Of a stretch of DNA of 64,000 bases, positions 1 through 12,059 are shown piece by piece (positions within the stretch are counted from its first letter, which is position 1; the number at the start of each line of letters is the position of its first letter). Position numbers and translations under genes: made by a program. Origin of the DNA: Monoplex corrugatus (lineage: Eukaryota > Mollusca > Gastropoda > Littorinimorpha > Ranellidae); NCBI GenBank assembly GCA_030674185.1, contig JAPXFY010000015.1, positions 29,041,685 to 29,105,684 of the forward strand, read 5' to 3'. The notes under the pieces are model-generated. The model did not search any database. It was not told the DNA's origin and saw only the letters and a program-made list of their open reading frames with translations.

Positions 1-2110
1 TCGATACTACTCTCCACCATCTTCTGGACACTCATGCTCCAGCCACAACCCGTCTTTTTCATGAGATTGCCTGTGCAAAACGTGCCCTCCGCAGAGCAGA
101 GCGCCGCTGGCGCAAATCGAAACTCACTGTTCATAGGCAACTTTTCGAAGCCTCTAAAACAAAAGTATCCACCCTCATTGCATCTGCAAAAACAAGCTTT
201 TTCCAAACCAAAATCCTGAATGCCTCTTCTTCAAAAGAACTCTTTACAACCATGAATCATCTCCTTGGCACACGAAAAGATTTACCTCTCTCAACAAAAC
301 ACACTAATGAAGAACTCCCATCTGTACTCTCCAAGTACTTCACCACCAAAATACAAATCTTCGTGACAAACTTGACAGGACGCCCTGTCAACCCTGCCCA
401 CCTGAACTTTCCTTCTTTGGCTCACCTCTTACTACTTTTACCCCAGTCGCACAAGAAGAAATTCTCAACACAATCAGATCCATGTCGTTCAAAACCTGTG
501 AACTGGATCCTCTTCCAGGTTCTCTCTACCTCGACTGTCTCCCTACTCTCCTCCCATTCATCATTGACATCATCAACATTTCTCTTCAAACTGGAACTGT
601 CCCAGATTCTTTCAAGTCTGCTATCGTTCACCCTCTCCTCAAGAAATACATTTCAGATCCTAATGAACTGAAAAATTACCGGCCTATTTCTAATCTCTCT
701 TTCTTGTCAAAACTCCTTGAAAAAGTTGTCCTCAACCAGCTGAACTCTCACCTGTCTGCCAACAATCTCCTCAATCCTTTCCAGTCAGCCTACTGCCAGT
801 GCCACAGCACTGAAACTGCCCTACTACACATTCTCAACAATCTTTTCCTTGCAACTGATACTGGCAAAGTCTCTCTCCTCACACTCCTTGATCTGTCTGC
901 AGCCTTTGATACCATTGATCATGGTATTCTCCTTTCTAGACTCCATCATGCTTTTGGCATCTCTGACACTGCTCTCTCTTGGTTCACTTCATATCTACCA
1001 AACAGAAAACAAACTGTTCTCATCAATGGCACTTACTCTCAACCTGCATACCTGACCTGTGGTGTTCCACAAGGATCTGTCCTTGGCCCTGTTCTTTTCA
1101 CTCTTTACACCTCCCCCCTGTCCACCATCATCAACTTCCACTCTATAAAACACCACTTCTATGCTGACGGCACCCAACTTCAAGACAGTGACTCACTTGA
1201 CAATGTACAGCGCCTCTTGACTCGCACCACTGACTGTTACTCGGACATTACGAACTGGATGACATACAATAAACTTCAGCTTAACGACGACAAGATAGAA
1301 GCTATCCTCATTGGCACCCGTCAGAAACTTTCTCAGCTGCCTTCTCTTTTCCTCCCATTATGTTACACATCAGTCCCAATTTCTGATTCAGCTAAGAACC
1401 TTGGTGTCTACCTTGACTCTACTCTCTCCATGAACAACTTTGTTTCTCAAACTGCCAGATCTTGCTACTATCACCTCCATCGTATAAGCCTGATCAGGAA
1501 GTATCTTTCTGTCGAAACAACTGCAAAACTCGTTCTCTCCTTCATAATGTCTCGCATTGACTATTGCAATTCACTCCTGTCTGGTCTTTCTGCCTCCACC
1601 ATTCACATCCTACAGCGCATTCAAAACAATGCTGCACGCCTTGTACTCAAAAAGAAAAAAGCTGACCACATCTCCCCTCTCCTGGCACAACTTCGCTGGC
1701 TCCCTGTATCAAAGCGCATACAGTACAAACTAGACACCATCTGCTACAAAAGCCTCAATAACGCAGCTCCCGATTACCTGTCAAGCTTACTTGAGATCTA
1801 TGTTCCCTCACGTACCCTCCGCTCTGCCTCCGATCCTCTGACTTTTCGCTTTCCACGCACTAAGCTCAATACCTATGGTCCACGAGCCTTCTCTGTTTCT
1901 GGTCCACTCTCCTGGAACAAACCTCCTCTCTCAGTCCGTCAGCAACTTACTTTTGTCTCCTTCAAGTCCGCTCTCAAAACTCACCTTTTCTCCTCTGCAT
2001 AAAATCCTGACCTCACTCACCCCCTACGTGTCGCGCCTTCGGTGTGGAATCACACTGTAATTTATATTTGTATAATATGTTTTCTATAATTTTCCATTGA
2101 TTTTCTTCTT
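1..2110 (+). mobile_element. CR1/L2-like non-LTR retrotransposon, 5' end outside window
   Basis: A LINE of the CR1/L2 type enters from the left edge. Translation from base 3 gives the linker that normally follows the endonuclease (DTHAPATTR near the start). The RT and C-terminal domain follow, ending with the LKTHLFSSA motif and a TAA at 2000-2002. About 100 bases of 3' UTR run into a GT microsatellite at 2129. The endonuclease lies outside the window, so completeness cannot be judged. Clade assignment rests on the YRPISNLSFLSKLLEKVV and LLDLSAAFDTIDH motifs, which I know from CR1, L2 and related jockey-superfamily elements. Confidence 0.85.
3..2002 (+). pseudogene. CR1/L2-like ORF2 (RT), frameshifted and catalytically altered
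   Basis: The reading frame from base 3 runs open to about 430 and continues in another frame (ORF 482-2002, 506 residues), so one frameshift lies near 430-445. RT motifs in order in the second frame are NYRPISNLSFLSKLLEKV (about residues 65-82), LLDLSAAFDTIDH (about 136-148), CGVPQGSVLGPVLF (about 193-206) and YADGTQL (227-233). The last should be F/YADD; the second catalytic aspartate codon is GGC (1169-1171), so the polymerase is predicted dead. The C-terminal region keeps IDYCNSLL and LRWLPV, usual for this group. It is a relic of a self-copying LINE, not a host gene. Confidence 0.85.
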
Positions 2111-2128
2111 TTCCCCCATTTATAGCCA

Positions 2129-2283
<155 letters not shown>

Positions 2284-2299
2284 GATACTCAAGAGGGAC

Positions 2300-2640
2300 A
2301 TTTTTATGACGCCAATGAATGAAACGAAGCAAATTCAACAGACACTTGTCAATCGGGAAAAGCATTGATTGGCTGTTCCAGAACGAGGCCCAGAGATGTC
2401 ACTGACCGAAATTCTGGCCTAAACAGAGAATCGAGCTAGCTAGGATATCACAATTTTTTAACTCGGTAAGTGCATATAGCGAAACAGGGATTGGAGAAAA
2501 GATCCTCATTTTTTTTATGCACAATTACCTTTTCTAACATGTGCTCTCTTAGCTAGCTCAATTGTCTCTTCTGTCCAGAATTTCAGTCAGTGACGTCTCT
2601 GGGCTTCGTTCTGGTACAGTCAATCAATGCCATTTCCACC
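2300..2640. repeat. Foldback (MITE-like) repeat, copy 1
   Basis: Two arms are reverse complements of each other with scattered mismatches: 2362-2446 (starts gcattgattggctgttcc) and 2547-2630 (ends cagtcaatcaatgc). They are separated by about 100 bases. The DNA could form an 85-bp imperfect hairpin. There is no coding capacity. The left arm with its outer flank (from about 2297) is similar to 18785-18985, so this is a dispersed family. I did not see a target-site duplication. Confidence 0.75.
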
Positions 2641-4900
2641 TGCTATAAATATTCAGTCACCTTCCATTCTTTTATTCCCTGGCCATGCTCTTGTCCTGTG
2701 CTGACAGCTTAGGGTTTTTTTTTTTATCTGTCTCGACTATCTCTGTTGTTCACTCCTTTGTTGCTTGACCTTTCACTGGCTTTTCCACCCTCAATCATGA
2801 GCCATTTGAACAATGATCAAGAAAACTTTTCTGAAAACCCCCCACAACAAACAATAACGTTTTGAACGCCATACACAATATTATACTCGGATGAACACCT
2901 CATCAGCATTGGAAAAAAAAAAGGCTGATCCCAAATCAATCGACCCTTCACCTTCTCCTCCACCACAAGTTATCAATTCACTTACTCATTCATTGACTTT
3001 GTGAAGAAAACCATTCAACATAATCTTGAACTTCTTCACAAACTCCGAAAGGTATGGAATATTCTGGGAACGGTTCCACGAATTCGGTTACTCCAGCCAC
3101 CATTGCTCTTCAGTCTAATTCCATCGTCCATCGATCAGGCAATCGCAGAGATCGCATGACCACCACCACCTCAAACGCAAATCTTTTGGACTTGGATGGC
3201 ACTTTGATTCTTGCCAAATGCTTGGCTTCTGAGATGAATATTCCCTCTCCTACCCAACTTCGCCAATTTTTTTCCAAGAAGACGAACCCAGTATACTCAT
3301 GTATAAACTTTTTGTCTTACTTTTAGACACATTTTACGGGATGCAAAAACTGGATCGTCTGGTCCCTCAGACAATTCCCAGCCTGATTCGCAGATTTTCC
3401 CCCACGGGGGACTGCCCGCAGCATTGGCGACCAGGGGCACTTCGTTCTGAGTGCAGGAGACAGAGACCCACACGGCTCTTCATATGTATAAACTTCATTT
3501 CCTCCTCGAAGAGGAAGGAGAGAATGGATACGCAACTCTCTACCCCCGCTCACGCACACACACCGCAGAAGAGACTTTCTCTGAATGTTTACCTACACCA
3601 ACGGGAGAGATTGGACAGAGCTATCTCCAGGCATTTTCCCCAAGATGGTGGAGGGAGGAGGCGAATGCCCAACTATGGTCTCAACAGGGTCGCCTTGACC
3701 TCCATGAAGGTTAATGAAATGCGCAGACCATGAAGCCTTCCCTTGCTACTGCATGCGAGAGTGGTACCGAGAAAGCTCTCTGGCGACACCCAGCAAGCTA
3801 CTAGCCTGCTAGGCTCAGGATCTCTTTCCTGTAAGGACTCTCTATTGTGGGAGTACTGCCGCTTCTGTTCGGCGACCAACACACACACATCTAGCAGCCA
3901 CAAATGACTTCACCATCAAAGGAGGCAAGCATATCCTGTTCTCCATGATTGGCCCCACTGAACCACTGCGGCCATAAAGGTCCTCCGGATCTCCACAGTG
4001 GACCAAGCCCTCAGTCCGTCAACTTGGTCATACAGTACTTGGGGACACCACAGATCACTCTCCCCAGATGGCAACCAATCAACAATAGCCTCCAATCCCT
4101 GAACACCGGGGAGGTGCTGAATATATGCTTCTCGAGCCTCATTATGGAGTTGCAGCCGAAAATGGCTCACACATAGGGATGTACCACTAATTTGCAGAGG
4201 CTCAATCTTCCATTCAGAGCTCATTACGCATGACGCCCTCTTCTATGCCAACGAGCATGGTAATCAGAGCCACCCGGGTAGTGTAAGAGTCTGGTAACAT
4301 CCCCCCACCCTCGCCCTCACTCCCGGACCAGACATGTCCGCCCCGGATGCATACAGAATTAATAGAGTTTAGCAGATTTATCTAACTAAATAGGTTCAGG
4401 TTTATGCGAAATGTTTTCGAGGAGGTCTTCTCTTGCCCGTTATTACCTCATATGCGAAAACCTTTATTCGCCTGCCTCATCTTCTCCACCTTGGTGGAAT
4501 GAGATAGGCTAGCTGGCCAGATGTCACTCGCGCGAGCATCGACAAACTTTTTTTGCATGCCCTGTGCTCCCTGGTTCCCGAACTGAACTCCCAGTCCTAG
4601 CACTCCATGGACCCTGCGACTTCCTGGACAATAGCCCGAATGCATCTTACGGAACGTAACATCGTTGACATACTGTCCTGTACACAAACTTGATAGCCAA
4701 ACTGCGCTACAGCACTGTCCTGACGAGACGGGATAAACTGCTGGGAGTTCCAAGATCTGGACCATTCCACTGCAGCCGCACTCCATTTTCGGACAACACA
4801 TTCACCACTAGTTGTTTAGAAGAACTGCCATTAACAGGGACTCCATTGCGGTAGATCACGCCTCCTCCCACCCCCGGAGGTCGATATAACAGCCGCAAAT
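2641..4900. other. Stretch without recognised gene
   Basis: Reading frames here (for example 3054-3326 and 3299-3733 plus) match nothing I recognise. The minus frame 3916-4224 contains an IQHLPGVQ segment that faintly recalls the RNase H end of DIRS or gypsy polyproteins, but too weakly to call. Since 4.9-5.4 kb is DIRS-like, some of this may be eroded DIRS sequence. Confidence 0.3.
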
Positions 4901-5415
4901 GCTCTTTTCAGAGCGCTATTCACTTCAGGCCTAGACCTAATCTTTAGGATCAACATTTCAAGCTGTCAATTCAGACCAAAAGATCTGCTCCCATCAGGCA
5001 CCAGCAATTCCATAGACCTCTGGCATCCAAGAAACAGAACCCCTGATGACTTACCCGGTCTCAGCACGTGCGATTCAGACAACCAATCGGGAAGCTGGCC
5101 CTCGTGCAAAATGGATCTCAATGACTGGATCGTACAAGTACCCGAGTGGGGCTACAAGCTGCCCATGTTGAGCCGAAAACCTTCTCTACCAACCTGCGCC
5201 CCCTCCCCCCATTTCCATGCGCCTCCCCACTGGGCTGTTTTATTTTCAGGCAGAAAGGACCCCAGAACAAGAACTGCACGAACTGCTGAAGAAAGAAGCA
5301 ATCACCAAACCGAACGTCCCATTTGACCCGGAATTCTACATAGAAATCTTTGTAGTCCCCAGTTCGTTGAGTGGCTGGCGCCCTGTAATCGACCTCTGGA
5401 CACTTCTATTCCTTC
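4900..5415 (+). pseudogene. DIRS-like reverse transcriptase N-terminus, fragment
   Basis: Two overlapping plus frames carry the pieces. At 5111-5200 the peptide DLNDWIVQVPEWGYKLPM resembles the lead-in to the RT of DIRS-type YR retroelements (pattern W, then GY-L). At 5240-5395 the peptide EQELHELLKKEAI, then FYIEIFVVPSS, then GWRPVIDL matches their first RT motifs. Homology stops abruptly after VIDL near 5397. The two pieces are in different frames, so there is at least one frameshift. This is the 5' part of an RT domain only. Family assignment is from memory. Confidence 0.55.
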
Positions 5416-5556
5416 TTTCTTATTAGCTTTATATTGCAGTGATAAATGCAAGAGGTTTTGGTGAATGAATGTCTCGTGTCTGCCTTTGCTGAAACATACC
5501 AGAGAAAAATATCAACTGGTCAGAAAATTTACAAGATTGTTAGTACTGATTTTTTC

Positions 5557-7684
5557 AATTAGGCTGAAATTAAGGAAAAGGAAATAGACCAAAAGCAACA
5601 TCAAACTAAATCTTCGACTCTTAAAGACAGATGAAGTGATACGTAAAATATTTGATGTACATGTTCAAAACAAATTCACGTGCTCTGGAAGACGTTGGTG
5701 ACAGTGAAGAACAATGGACAAAGGTGAGAAATTCGATAAATGAAGCTTGTGAAGAAATCTCTAAAGTAGATAGAAAAGCAAAAAAGAACTGGATGGCAAA
5801 AGAAATTTTAGGCTTGATGGAGAAACCCAGGAAGGCAAAGAAAAACGAGGAGATATACAGGAAGATAAACAAAGAAATCAGGAATAGGTGCAATGAAGCT
5901 AAGGAAGCTTGGCTGAAAACAAAATGCAAAGAAATAGAAAACTGACACAACACGGATCCTCAGGGTATGTGCAGACGAATTGAAGAAATTGTCCACAGGA
6001 AAAATACATGCACATCAACTGGTTGCTTGAAATCGAAAGATGGTACGCTTCTCACGGAAAAAGACAAAATTAGGGAGAGTACATTAAAGGCCTTTTTGAA
6101 GATGACAGAAATGAAAACACATTATAAGAATGAACTTTGAAGGACCACCCATAATGAAAAATGAAGTTAGAGCAGCACTGAAAAAGATGAAACCAGGAAA
6201 AGCCCCAGGACCAGACAACATTACTACAGAGATGATTGAAGCCCTGGAGGAATTTGGTATAGGAAAAATAACAGTCCTCCTAAATGAAATTTACGACACT
6301 GGAAAAATCCCCAAAGATATGTCAAAATCAAATTTCATTGTTGTTCCAAAGAAGACAGGGGCTATAGAATGCGAACTCCATCGCACAATCAGTTTGATGA
6401 GTCATGTAACCAAGATCCTATTAAGAATAATCATGATGAGGACAAGGAATAGAATCAATATCACTTACAGTGAAAAGACGTTAAATCAAAGAACGAACGA
6501 ATAGAATCAAAAGAGAAATAACAGATGAACAGTGTGGATTTGTGGAAGGGAAAGGAACTACCAATGCCATATACATCCTAAGAACTATCATAGAGAGGTC
6601 AATCGAGATGAACAAGGATTTATATTTATGCTTTGTTGATTATACCAAGGCTCTTTCGATCGGGTGACTTGATCAACCAACTAGAAAGACTCAGTATTGA
6701 TGGAAAAGATCTACGAATAATCAGAAATACGTATTGGGAACAAACAGCTGCAATGAGAATAAAAAACGATATAAGCTCTTTCCAAAACATCAAAGAGGAG
6801 TCAGACAGGGTTGTATTGCGAAAACATCATGAGAAACCTAAAGGAAGACCCTGGATTAAAGGTTGGAGGAAAAATGATAAACAACATTCAATACGCAGAT
6901 GACACCATGCTAATTGCAGAAAATGAAAGGGACCTATAAAACCTTGTGAATATACTAGAATAGAAACCAAAGGTAAAGGGTTGGAACTAAACGGCAGGAA
7001 GACTGAAGTCATGGTGATCAGTAAAAAACATGAAATCCCCTCATGCAAAATAATAGCAAACGGCACAACCTTGAGACAGGTTGATAAGTTTAAATACCTG
7101 GGAACGATCATTTCACCAGACAGCAGATGCACATCAGAAATAGCCGGCAGAATCGGCCAAGCCAAAACAGCATACAAGAAGATGAAAAGCATTCTTACCA
7201 ACAAATGCCTATCAATTAACATCAGGAAGAGAGTTCTTGAATGTTATATAGATCCAATACCGTTGTACGGTTGCGAGGCGTGGACAGTCAGCAAGCAAAG
7301 CCAGGACAAGATAGAGGCAGCCGAGATGTGGTTTCTAAGAAGGATGTTGAGGGTTCCATGGACAGCAAAGAAAACAAACGAGACAGTCTTGATGGAGGCA
7401 GACACAAGTGGATCATTCATAAGGAAGATAAGGAAAAGACAGGCAACATTTATAGGCCGTTTAATGAGGAATGGGGAATTGGAGCACCTGGCCACAACGG
7501 GAAAGCTGGAGAGAAAGAGAGCACCGGGTAGACCCAGGGAGAAGATACTAGACGGACTTGCAGAGTGGCTTGAGACAAGGAGGGTGGAAGAGATGCTTGA
7601 GGCAACAAGTGATAGAGACAGATGGAAGTCCATAATCGCCAACGCCATGCAGCAAGGCATCTGATGATGATGGTGATGATGAAT
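5557..7684 (+). mobile_element. RTE-A LINE copy 1, 5'-truncated
   Basis: The sequence corresponds to the 3' two thirds of the family whose full-length copy lies at 31309-34736. It starts inside the endonuclease-RT linker and ends with TGATGATGATGGTGATGATGA at 7663-7683, the short repeat tail typical of RTE elements. RT pieces occur in several frames: KPGKAPGPDNITTEMIEALEEF in 6130-6504, a D-Y-T-K segment near 6640, and the C-terminal domain in 6981-7664. A small insertion or duplication near 6460-6500 and several indels break the ORF. Confidence 0.9.
6130..7664 (+). pseudogene. RTE-A RT and C-terminal domain, frameshifted
   Basis: The region encodes RT fragments 6130-6504 (first RT motifs) and 6633-6902 (LINQLERLSIDGKDLRII). 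A YADDTMLIAENERDL segment follows near 6893, then the C-terminal ORF 6981-7664 of 227 residues. That ORF contains KTEVMVISKKHEIPSCKI, FKYLGTIISPD, the conserved IEAAEMWFLRRMLRVPWTA block, and a basic tail ending in ANAMQQGI. The YADD catalytic motif itself is still encoded, but the ORF is closed by at least three frame changes. No function is expected. Confidence 0.85.
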
Positions 7685-8250
7685 GTTTCAATTATTCCGA
7701 TGACTAGTCATTAAAACAGGAAATACCAATACGCCAACGCTTGGACAGACGAACAGACAGACAGACAGTTAGTTACAGACAGACACTTAAAAAAATCGGT
7801 CACTCTCAGACATAAGAACAGACGCAACACAAAAACGAGCAACTGAAATCAGAACTACGCTCTTTGCAGAGAATCAGTAGATTACCAAAGCCAAGCCCAA
7901 GCTCAGCCACCCACGATCAGTGTATTAGAAGAAAAGAAAAGAAGCAACAAGAAGAAATTAGTGCAAAAGCGCCAAAGAAGAAGAAGGGGGGTGGGGGTGG
8001 GAGAGACAGAGAGAAAGAGAGACAGAGAGAGAGAGAGACAGAGACAGAGAGAGTCAATATGGCATGTCCCTTTTTTGTCCATCGAATTACGTACTTACTG
8101 CCCCTTATGCCATTTGCATTTTAGGCAGCAACGAAATTCTCCACTTCCTTGTCAAAATCATTGTGGACATTTTCTGCCCACACTGGCTCCTATCCAGAAA
8201 TATGAATGCTGTGGGCTCGTTTGGCGTCTTGCTCAAATTTCCTAACCATG
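7685..8250. other. Purine-rich stretch without gene
   Basis: Contains an (ACAG)n-like run near 7752-7770 and a GA/GGGG-rich tract at 7975-8052. I see no coding homology; the frames here are low-complexity artefacts. Confidence 0.6.
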
Positions 8251-8760
8251 TAGGTTATGAAATAGGATCATCTGCTATCGCCAGTAAGTTAGAGATGATC
8301 TATCCTTCTCTAATAAACGAGGACCACACTGGTTTTGTTTCCCCACGATTCATGGGGAATAATATGACAAATATACGACTTGATAAACTATCCAATCCAA
8401 ATGAAGAAAATAAACCTGACTTACTCTTATGTCTGGACTTTACGAAAGCGTTTGAATCCACTGACTGGAGATATAGACATAAAGTTCGTCGTGCAATTGG
8501 GTTTTGGGCCGACATAATTATGTAAATGGATTCCTGTTCCTTATGAAAATACAAAGGTAGCTGTAACTGTCAATGTGTAAACATCTCAGTAGTTCCTGTT
8601 CTGAGATGTAGACAACGTGATACAATATCGCCCAGTCTTGTCTCACGTGTCAAAATTATAGCGAATAACATTAAAGGAATTGCAATTGGAGAAACCAGCA
8701 TGGAATATCAAAGTATACAGATGACACACAGATCATACTGACAGGGAAAGAAAATCATTT
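8250..8760 (+). pseudogene. L1/Tx1-like reverse transcriptase relic
   Basis: The end of ORF 8064-8525 reads LINEDHTGFVSPRFMGNN, then LLLCLDFTKAFESTDW. This is the L1/Tx1-type RT block, usually EDQTGF-K-R-I-N and DFEKAFDS-W. After the stop, other frames continue with RQRDTISPSL (usual QGDPLSPYLF) and NIKGIAIGE followed by remains of the YADDT motif near 8715. It covers about 170 residues of RT in at least three frames. This is a different LINE lineage from the RTE and CR1-like elements around it. Confidence 0.65.
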
Positions 8761-9462
8761 AAAGAAGCAAACTGGATACAGATCAGACTTGTTGTTGAAA
8801 GCAGGCAAGACCAGTGCCATATGGCAACAAACACTTCTAGCTTTATCCATGACGGCACGACTCGAGCCAGAGGGGCCACATGCCCCTCCTTCATAATTTA
8901 TATTCAGCTGCAGGTTTTCGATTTGTATACACGAAATCGAAATGAGTATTTTTTTTCTTAAATCCCTGTTTAACAAGTATGTTTATCAAATTAAAACCCC
9001 ATATTCCTGACCATCCAGCCCCCATTGTATCACTTGTTCTCGCAAAGGCTCTCTTCAAGAGCCACAAAAATGAGGATCGATGGGAAGTAAATATTCAGCG
9101 CACGATGAAGCGAAGGGCCACCGATTGTTAAGGTGGATCACGTGCGGATCACGCGAGAGCCATGGACAGCTACATGAATCCAGCCAATGACGGAGAGCTT
9201 AACTGGTGGTCAGGTTTCCGATTTGATAATGCTAGTCAAACAGGAATTTAAGAAAACTATCTTCGTATTTAAAATGACAACAGGACATTTTCTTGCCAAA
9301 GAAAAGTATGCGATATGATGAACACAGACATTGTTTGCTTTGATGCCTGTGCACATGTACACACATGTCTGTGCACTTTATTTGTACCTGTTGTTGTCTG
9401 TGTTTTTCCTTTTGTTGTTTTGTCCGAGACTAAATACAAAATTAAATGAATACTGCTTGTAA
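8761..9462. other. Stretch without recognised gene
   Basis: No domain, RNA gene or clear repeat recognised. It contains short A/T runs and GC-richer DNA at 9000-9200 with no convincing ORF. Confidence 0.5.
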
Positions 9463-9494
9463 CACACACACACACACACACACACGCACGCACG
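9463..9494. repeat. (CA)n microsatellite
   Basis: Short run of CA units ending in CGCACGCACGCA. Confidence 0.9.
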
Positions 9495-9941
9495 CAGCGT
9501 GCATGCACAAGAAAGAAGAACAAGACCAAGTCTGTACTTTCGACAGCAATATAATCTGTAAGCAAATGTGTTTTCCAGCTCTTGCCCTCGCCGAGTCTAC
9601 ACAACACATAACTAAAAACATCAATGGCATTTTAGTGTTACAATATGCAAAATGTAACATGACTAAAGACTATTGAAAAACAAGGCAAAAGGAAGTAGAT
9701 TTTATACAAAGTAAAAGAGTCCAATGAACCGATTTGTTTGTTGAACAAGTGGAAGGAAAACTGTGAGCTTGAGAAGCTAAGGCCGAGTTTTGGATTTTTT
9801 TTATTCCATAGAGAATCTTCCGAATACATAAGATTGGAATAAAAGGGTCAGTTCGAGAATAGTGATGCTGATTTTTTTTTTCTGAGAATGTGCATATGAC
9901 TTGAGAGACTAGCTGTAACATTCGAAGCATGCTATTTCATT

Positions 9942-9949
<8 letters not shown>

Positions 9950-9991
<42 letters not shown>
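9950..9991. repeat. (CA)n microsatellite at a LINE edge
   Basis: About 42 bases of CA repeats, directly abutting the truncated 3' side of the RTE copy that starts at 9992. Confidence 0.92.
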
Positions 9992-9993
<2 letters not shown>

Positions 9994-11566
9994 TTTTTCT
10001 ATCAATATTGAGCTTTTCCAGTTGGTTGATGAATTCTTCGTGTCTTACCCAATCAAAAACCAACAAAACAATAACATAAATCCCTGTTCAACTCAATTGA
10101 TCTTTCTGTCGGAGTTCTTAGGATGTATCTGGCGTTAATAGTTCCTTTCCCTTCAACGAATCCACACTGTTCTTCTGCTATTTCCATTTTGCTTCTATTC
10201 CTTGTCCTCATCATGATTATTCTTAAAAGAATCTTTGTCACATGACTCATCAAACTGACTGCGCGATAGTGTTGACATTCTATAGCCCCCGCTTTGTTTG
10301 GAAGTGCGATAGAAATTGACTGTGACATGTACTCAAGCCTTTTTCCGGTGTCATCAATTTGTTTGGAGGACTGTTACTTTTTCAATACCAAATTTATCTA
10401 CAGCCTCAATCATTTCTATAGTAATAATATCAGGTCCTGGGGCTCTTCCCTGTTTCATCGTTGCTATAACGTCATCTTTCATTATTAGTGGTCCTTCAAC
10501 AGTCTTTCCAATGTTGTGGTCTCCCCTTCTGTCATCGTCAAAAAAGTCTCCAATGTACACTCCCTATTCTTCTAATATTAAATCTTTTTCCATAACAATC
10601 GTGCCATCTTTTTGATTTTAAATTAAGCAACCAATTGGTGCGCATGTCTTTTTTGTACGAGTATTTCTTCAGTATTTCTGTACATAAACTTAGGGTCTGT
10701 TCTGTGTCGGTCTTCTATTTCTTTGCATTTATTTCTAGCCAGCTTCCTTAGCTTCACTGCACTTAATCCTGCCTTCCTTGTCTATCTTTTTGTATTCTTC
10801 TTCTTTTCCCGTTGCCTTCCTTCGTTCATCCATCAAGTGTAAAATTTCCTTTGGCGTCCAGTTTTTTTAAAAACTTTCTTTCAACTCTATAAGAACATTT
10901 TCACAAGCTTCATGTATGAGTTTTTCGAATTTGTCCATTGTTCCTCACTGTCACCATCGTCCTTCAGAGCATTGGATTTGTTTTGAACATATCCGCTGAA
11001 TTTTGCACTAGGTGATTCATCTGTCTTTAAAGAGTCCAAGATTTAGTTTGATGGTATTTTTGGTGTTTTCTTGTCTTCGTGTTTCAGCCTATATTTTCTT
11101 ATCACAGGATTATGGTCACTGTTGCAGTTTGCAGCTGGTAATGTTTTTGCTATCACTAAAGAATTTCTAAATCTCTTATTTATCAGGATGTAATCAATTT
11201 TATTTCTTGTGCTGTCTCCTGGATTGATATAAGTCCATTTTCTTCTGTTAGATTGTTCAAACCAAGTGGTTCTTTTTATGAATTCATTTACTTGTGCCCC
11301 CTCATAAAGTTTCTCTCCCCTTTCATTTCGCGTGGCAAGGCCACGAGGTCCAATTATGTAATTTTTTCTGTCCCACTTCAGCATTACAATCTCCCATTAT
11401 TATTGTAACGTTCAGTCTTGGCCGTCTCTAATTCTTCATAGAAGTTGTCAATTTCCTCAGAACTTGCGGATGCTGATGCATATATTTGGACGATGTTGAT
11501 ATCAAATGGTTTTGCCCTGTAATCTAGTAAAACGTGGTCTGATATAGCCCACTATCCTTTGATAGG
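9992..11566 (-). mobile_element. RTE-A-like LINE, 3' segment of a 5'-inverted copy
   Basis: On the minus strand this reads from the endonuclease (AISDHVLL at about 11545-11566) through GNRNERG and IDYILINKRF (11043-11384). The linker and RT follow: QGRAPGPDIITIEMIEA (10354-10560) and AEEQCGFVEGKGTINARYILRT (10053-10328), stopping at QLEKLNID at 9992. The 3' third and the TGATGA tail are missing; a CA run occupies that edge. Sequence differs enough from the other RTE-A copies to suggest an older subfamily. The matching 5' end lies in the opposite orientation immediately to the right. Confidence 0.85.
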
Positions 11567-11569
11567 CTG

Positions 11570-12053
11570 AGGTAGTAAACCTGACAGAAAATCACCGCTG
11601 CCTTGTCGTTGTCACTGGAAAGACCACGGCTAAGGGAGTAGACCCTGACAGAAAATCAGTGCCCACTGCCTTGTGGATAGTCATGGCCAGACAGAAAAAA
11701 GAGAACGCTATAAATAGGGGATCCACTGGAGCACCATTGTCCTGTAGGGGAAGTCATGCTGAGGAGGTGATACCAAACTGTCATCAGACTACTGTGGTCA
11801 GATTAAAAGATATAAGAATTACAACATGGAATTTTAGAACAATGCTTCAGAAGGCAAAACTAGTAGAAAATGTCAAGATAGACATGGAAAAATCGAATAT
11901 CAATATCTTAGGACTAGGAGAACCCAGATGGAAGGGAGCTGGCATGATAGCACTGGGCAAGCATAAAATCATATTTTCGGGGGTGTGTGGGTGGGACACG
12001 CATGAAAGAAGGGTAACCATCATAATGGGCAAGGACAATTGAAAATCTATCAA
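11570..12053 (+). mobile_element. RTE-A-like LINE, inverted 5' segment (5'UTR and endonuclease start)
   Basis: Plus ORF 11659-12042 begins with MARQKKENAINRGS and contains ITTWNFRTMLQKAKLVENVK, NILGLGEPRW and HERR-TIIMGKDN. This is the start of the RTE endonuclease ORF, compare the minus ORF 33949-34227 beginning MARQSDEKK. The Trp-Asn of the N-terminal motif and the active-site glutamate of GLGEPRW are present. Upstream, 11575-11695 holds two 5'UTR units with ACCCTGACAGAAAATCA. It ends at about 12053 with CTATCAAAG, the same bases at which the minus-strand segment begins. Confidence 0.85.
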
Positions 12054-12059
12054 AGATAT

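Noticed and set aside
3299..3733. Plus-strand frame of 144 residues as a gene
   Set aside because: No motif, no family resemblance, and overlapping frames of equal length on both strands; random open frame is as likely.
5652..5945. Lysine-rich coiled-coil protein
   Set aside because: It is the EN-RT linker of an RTE LINE, matched in the other RTE-A copies.
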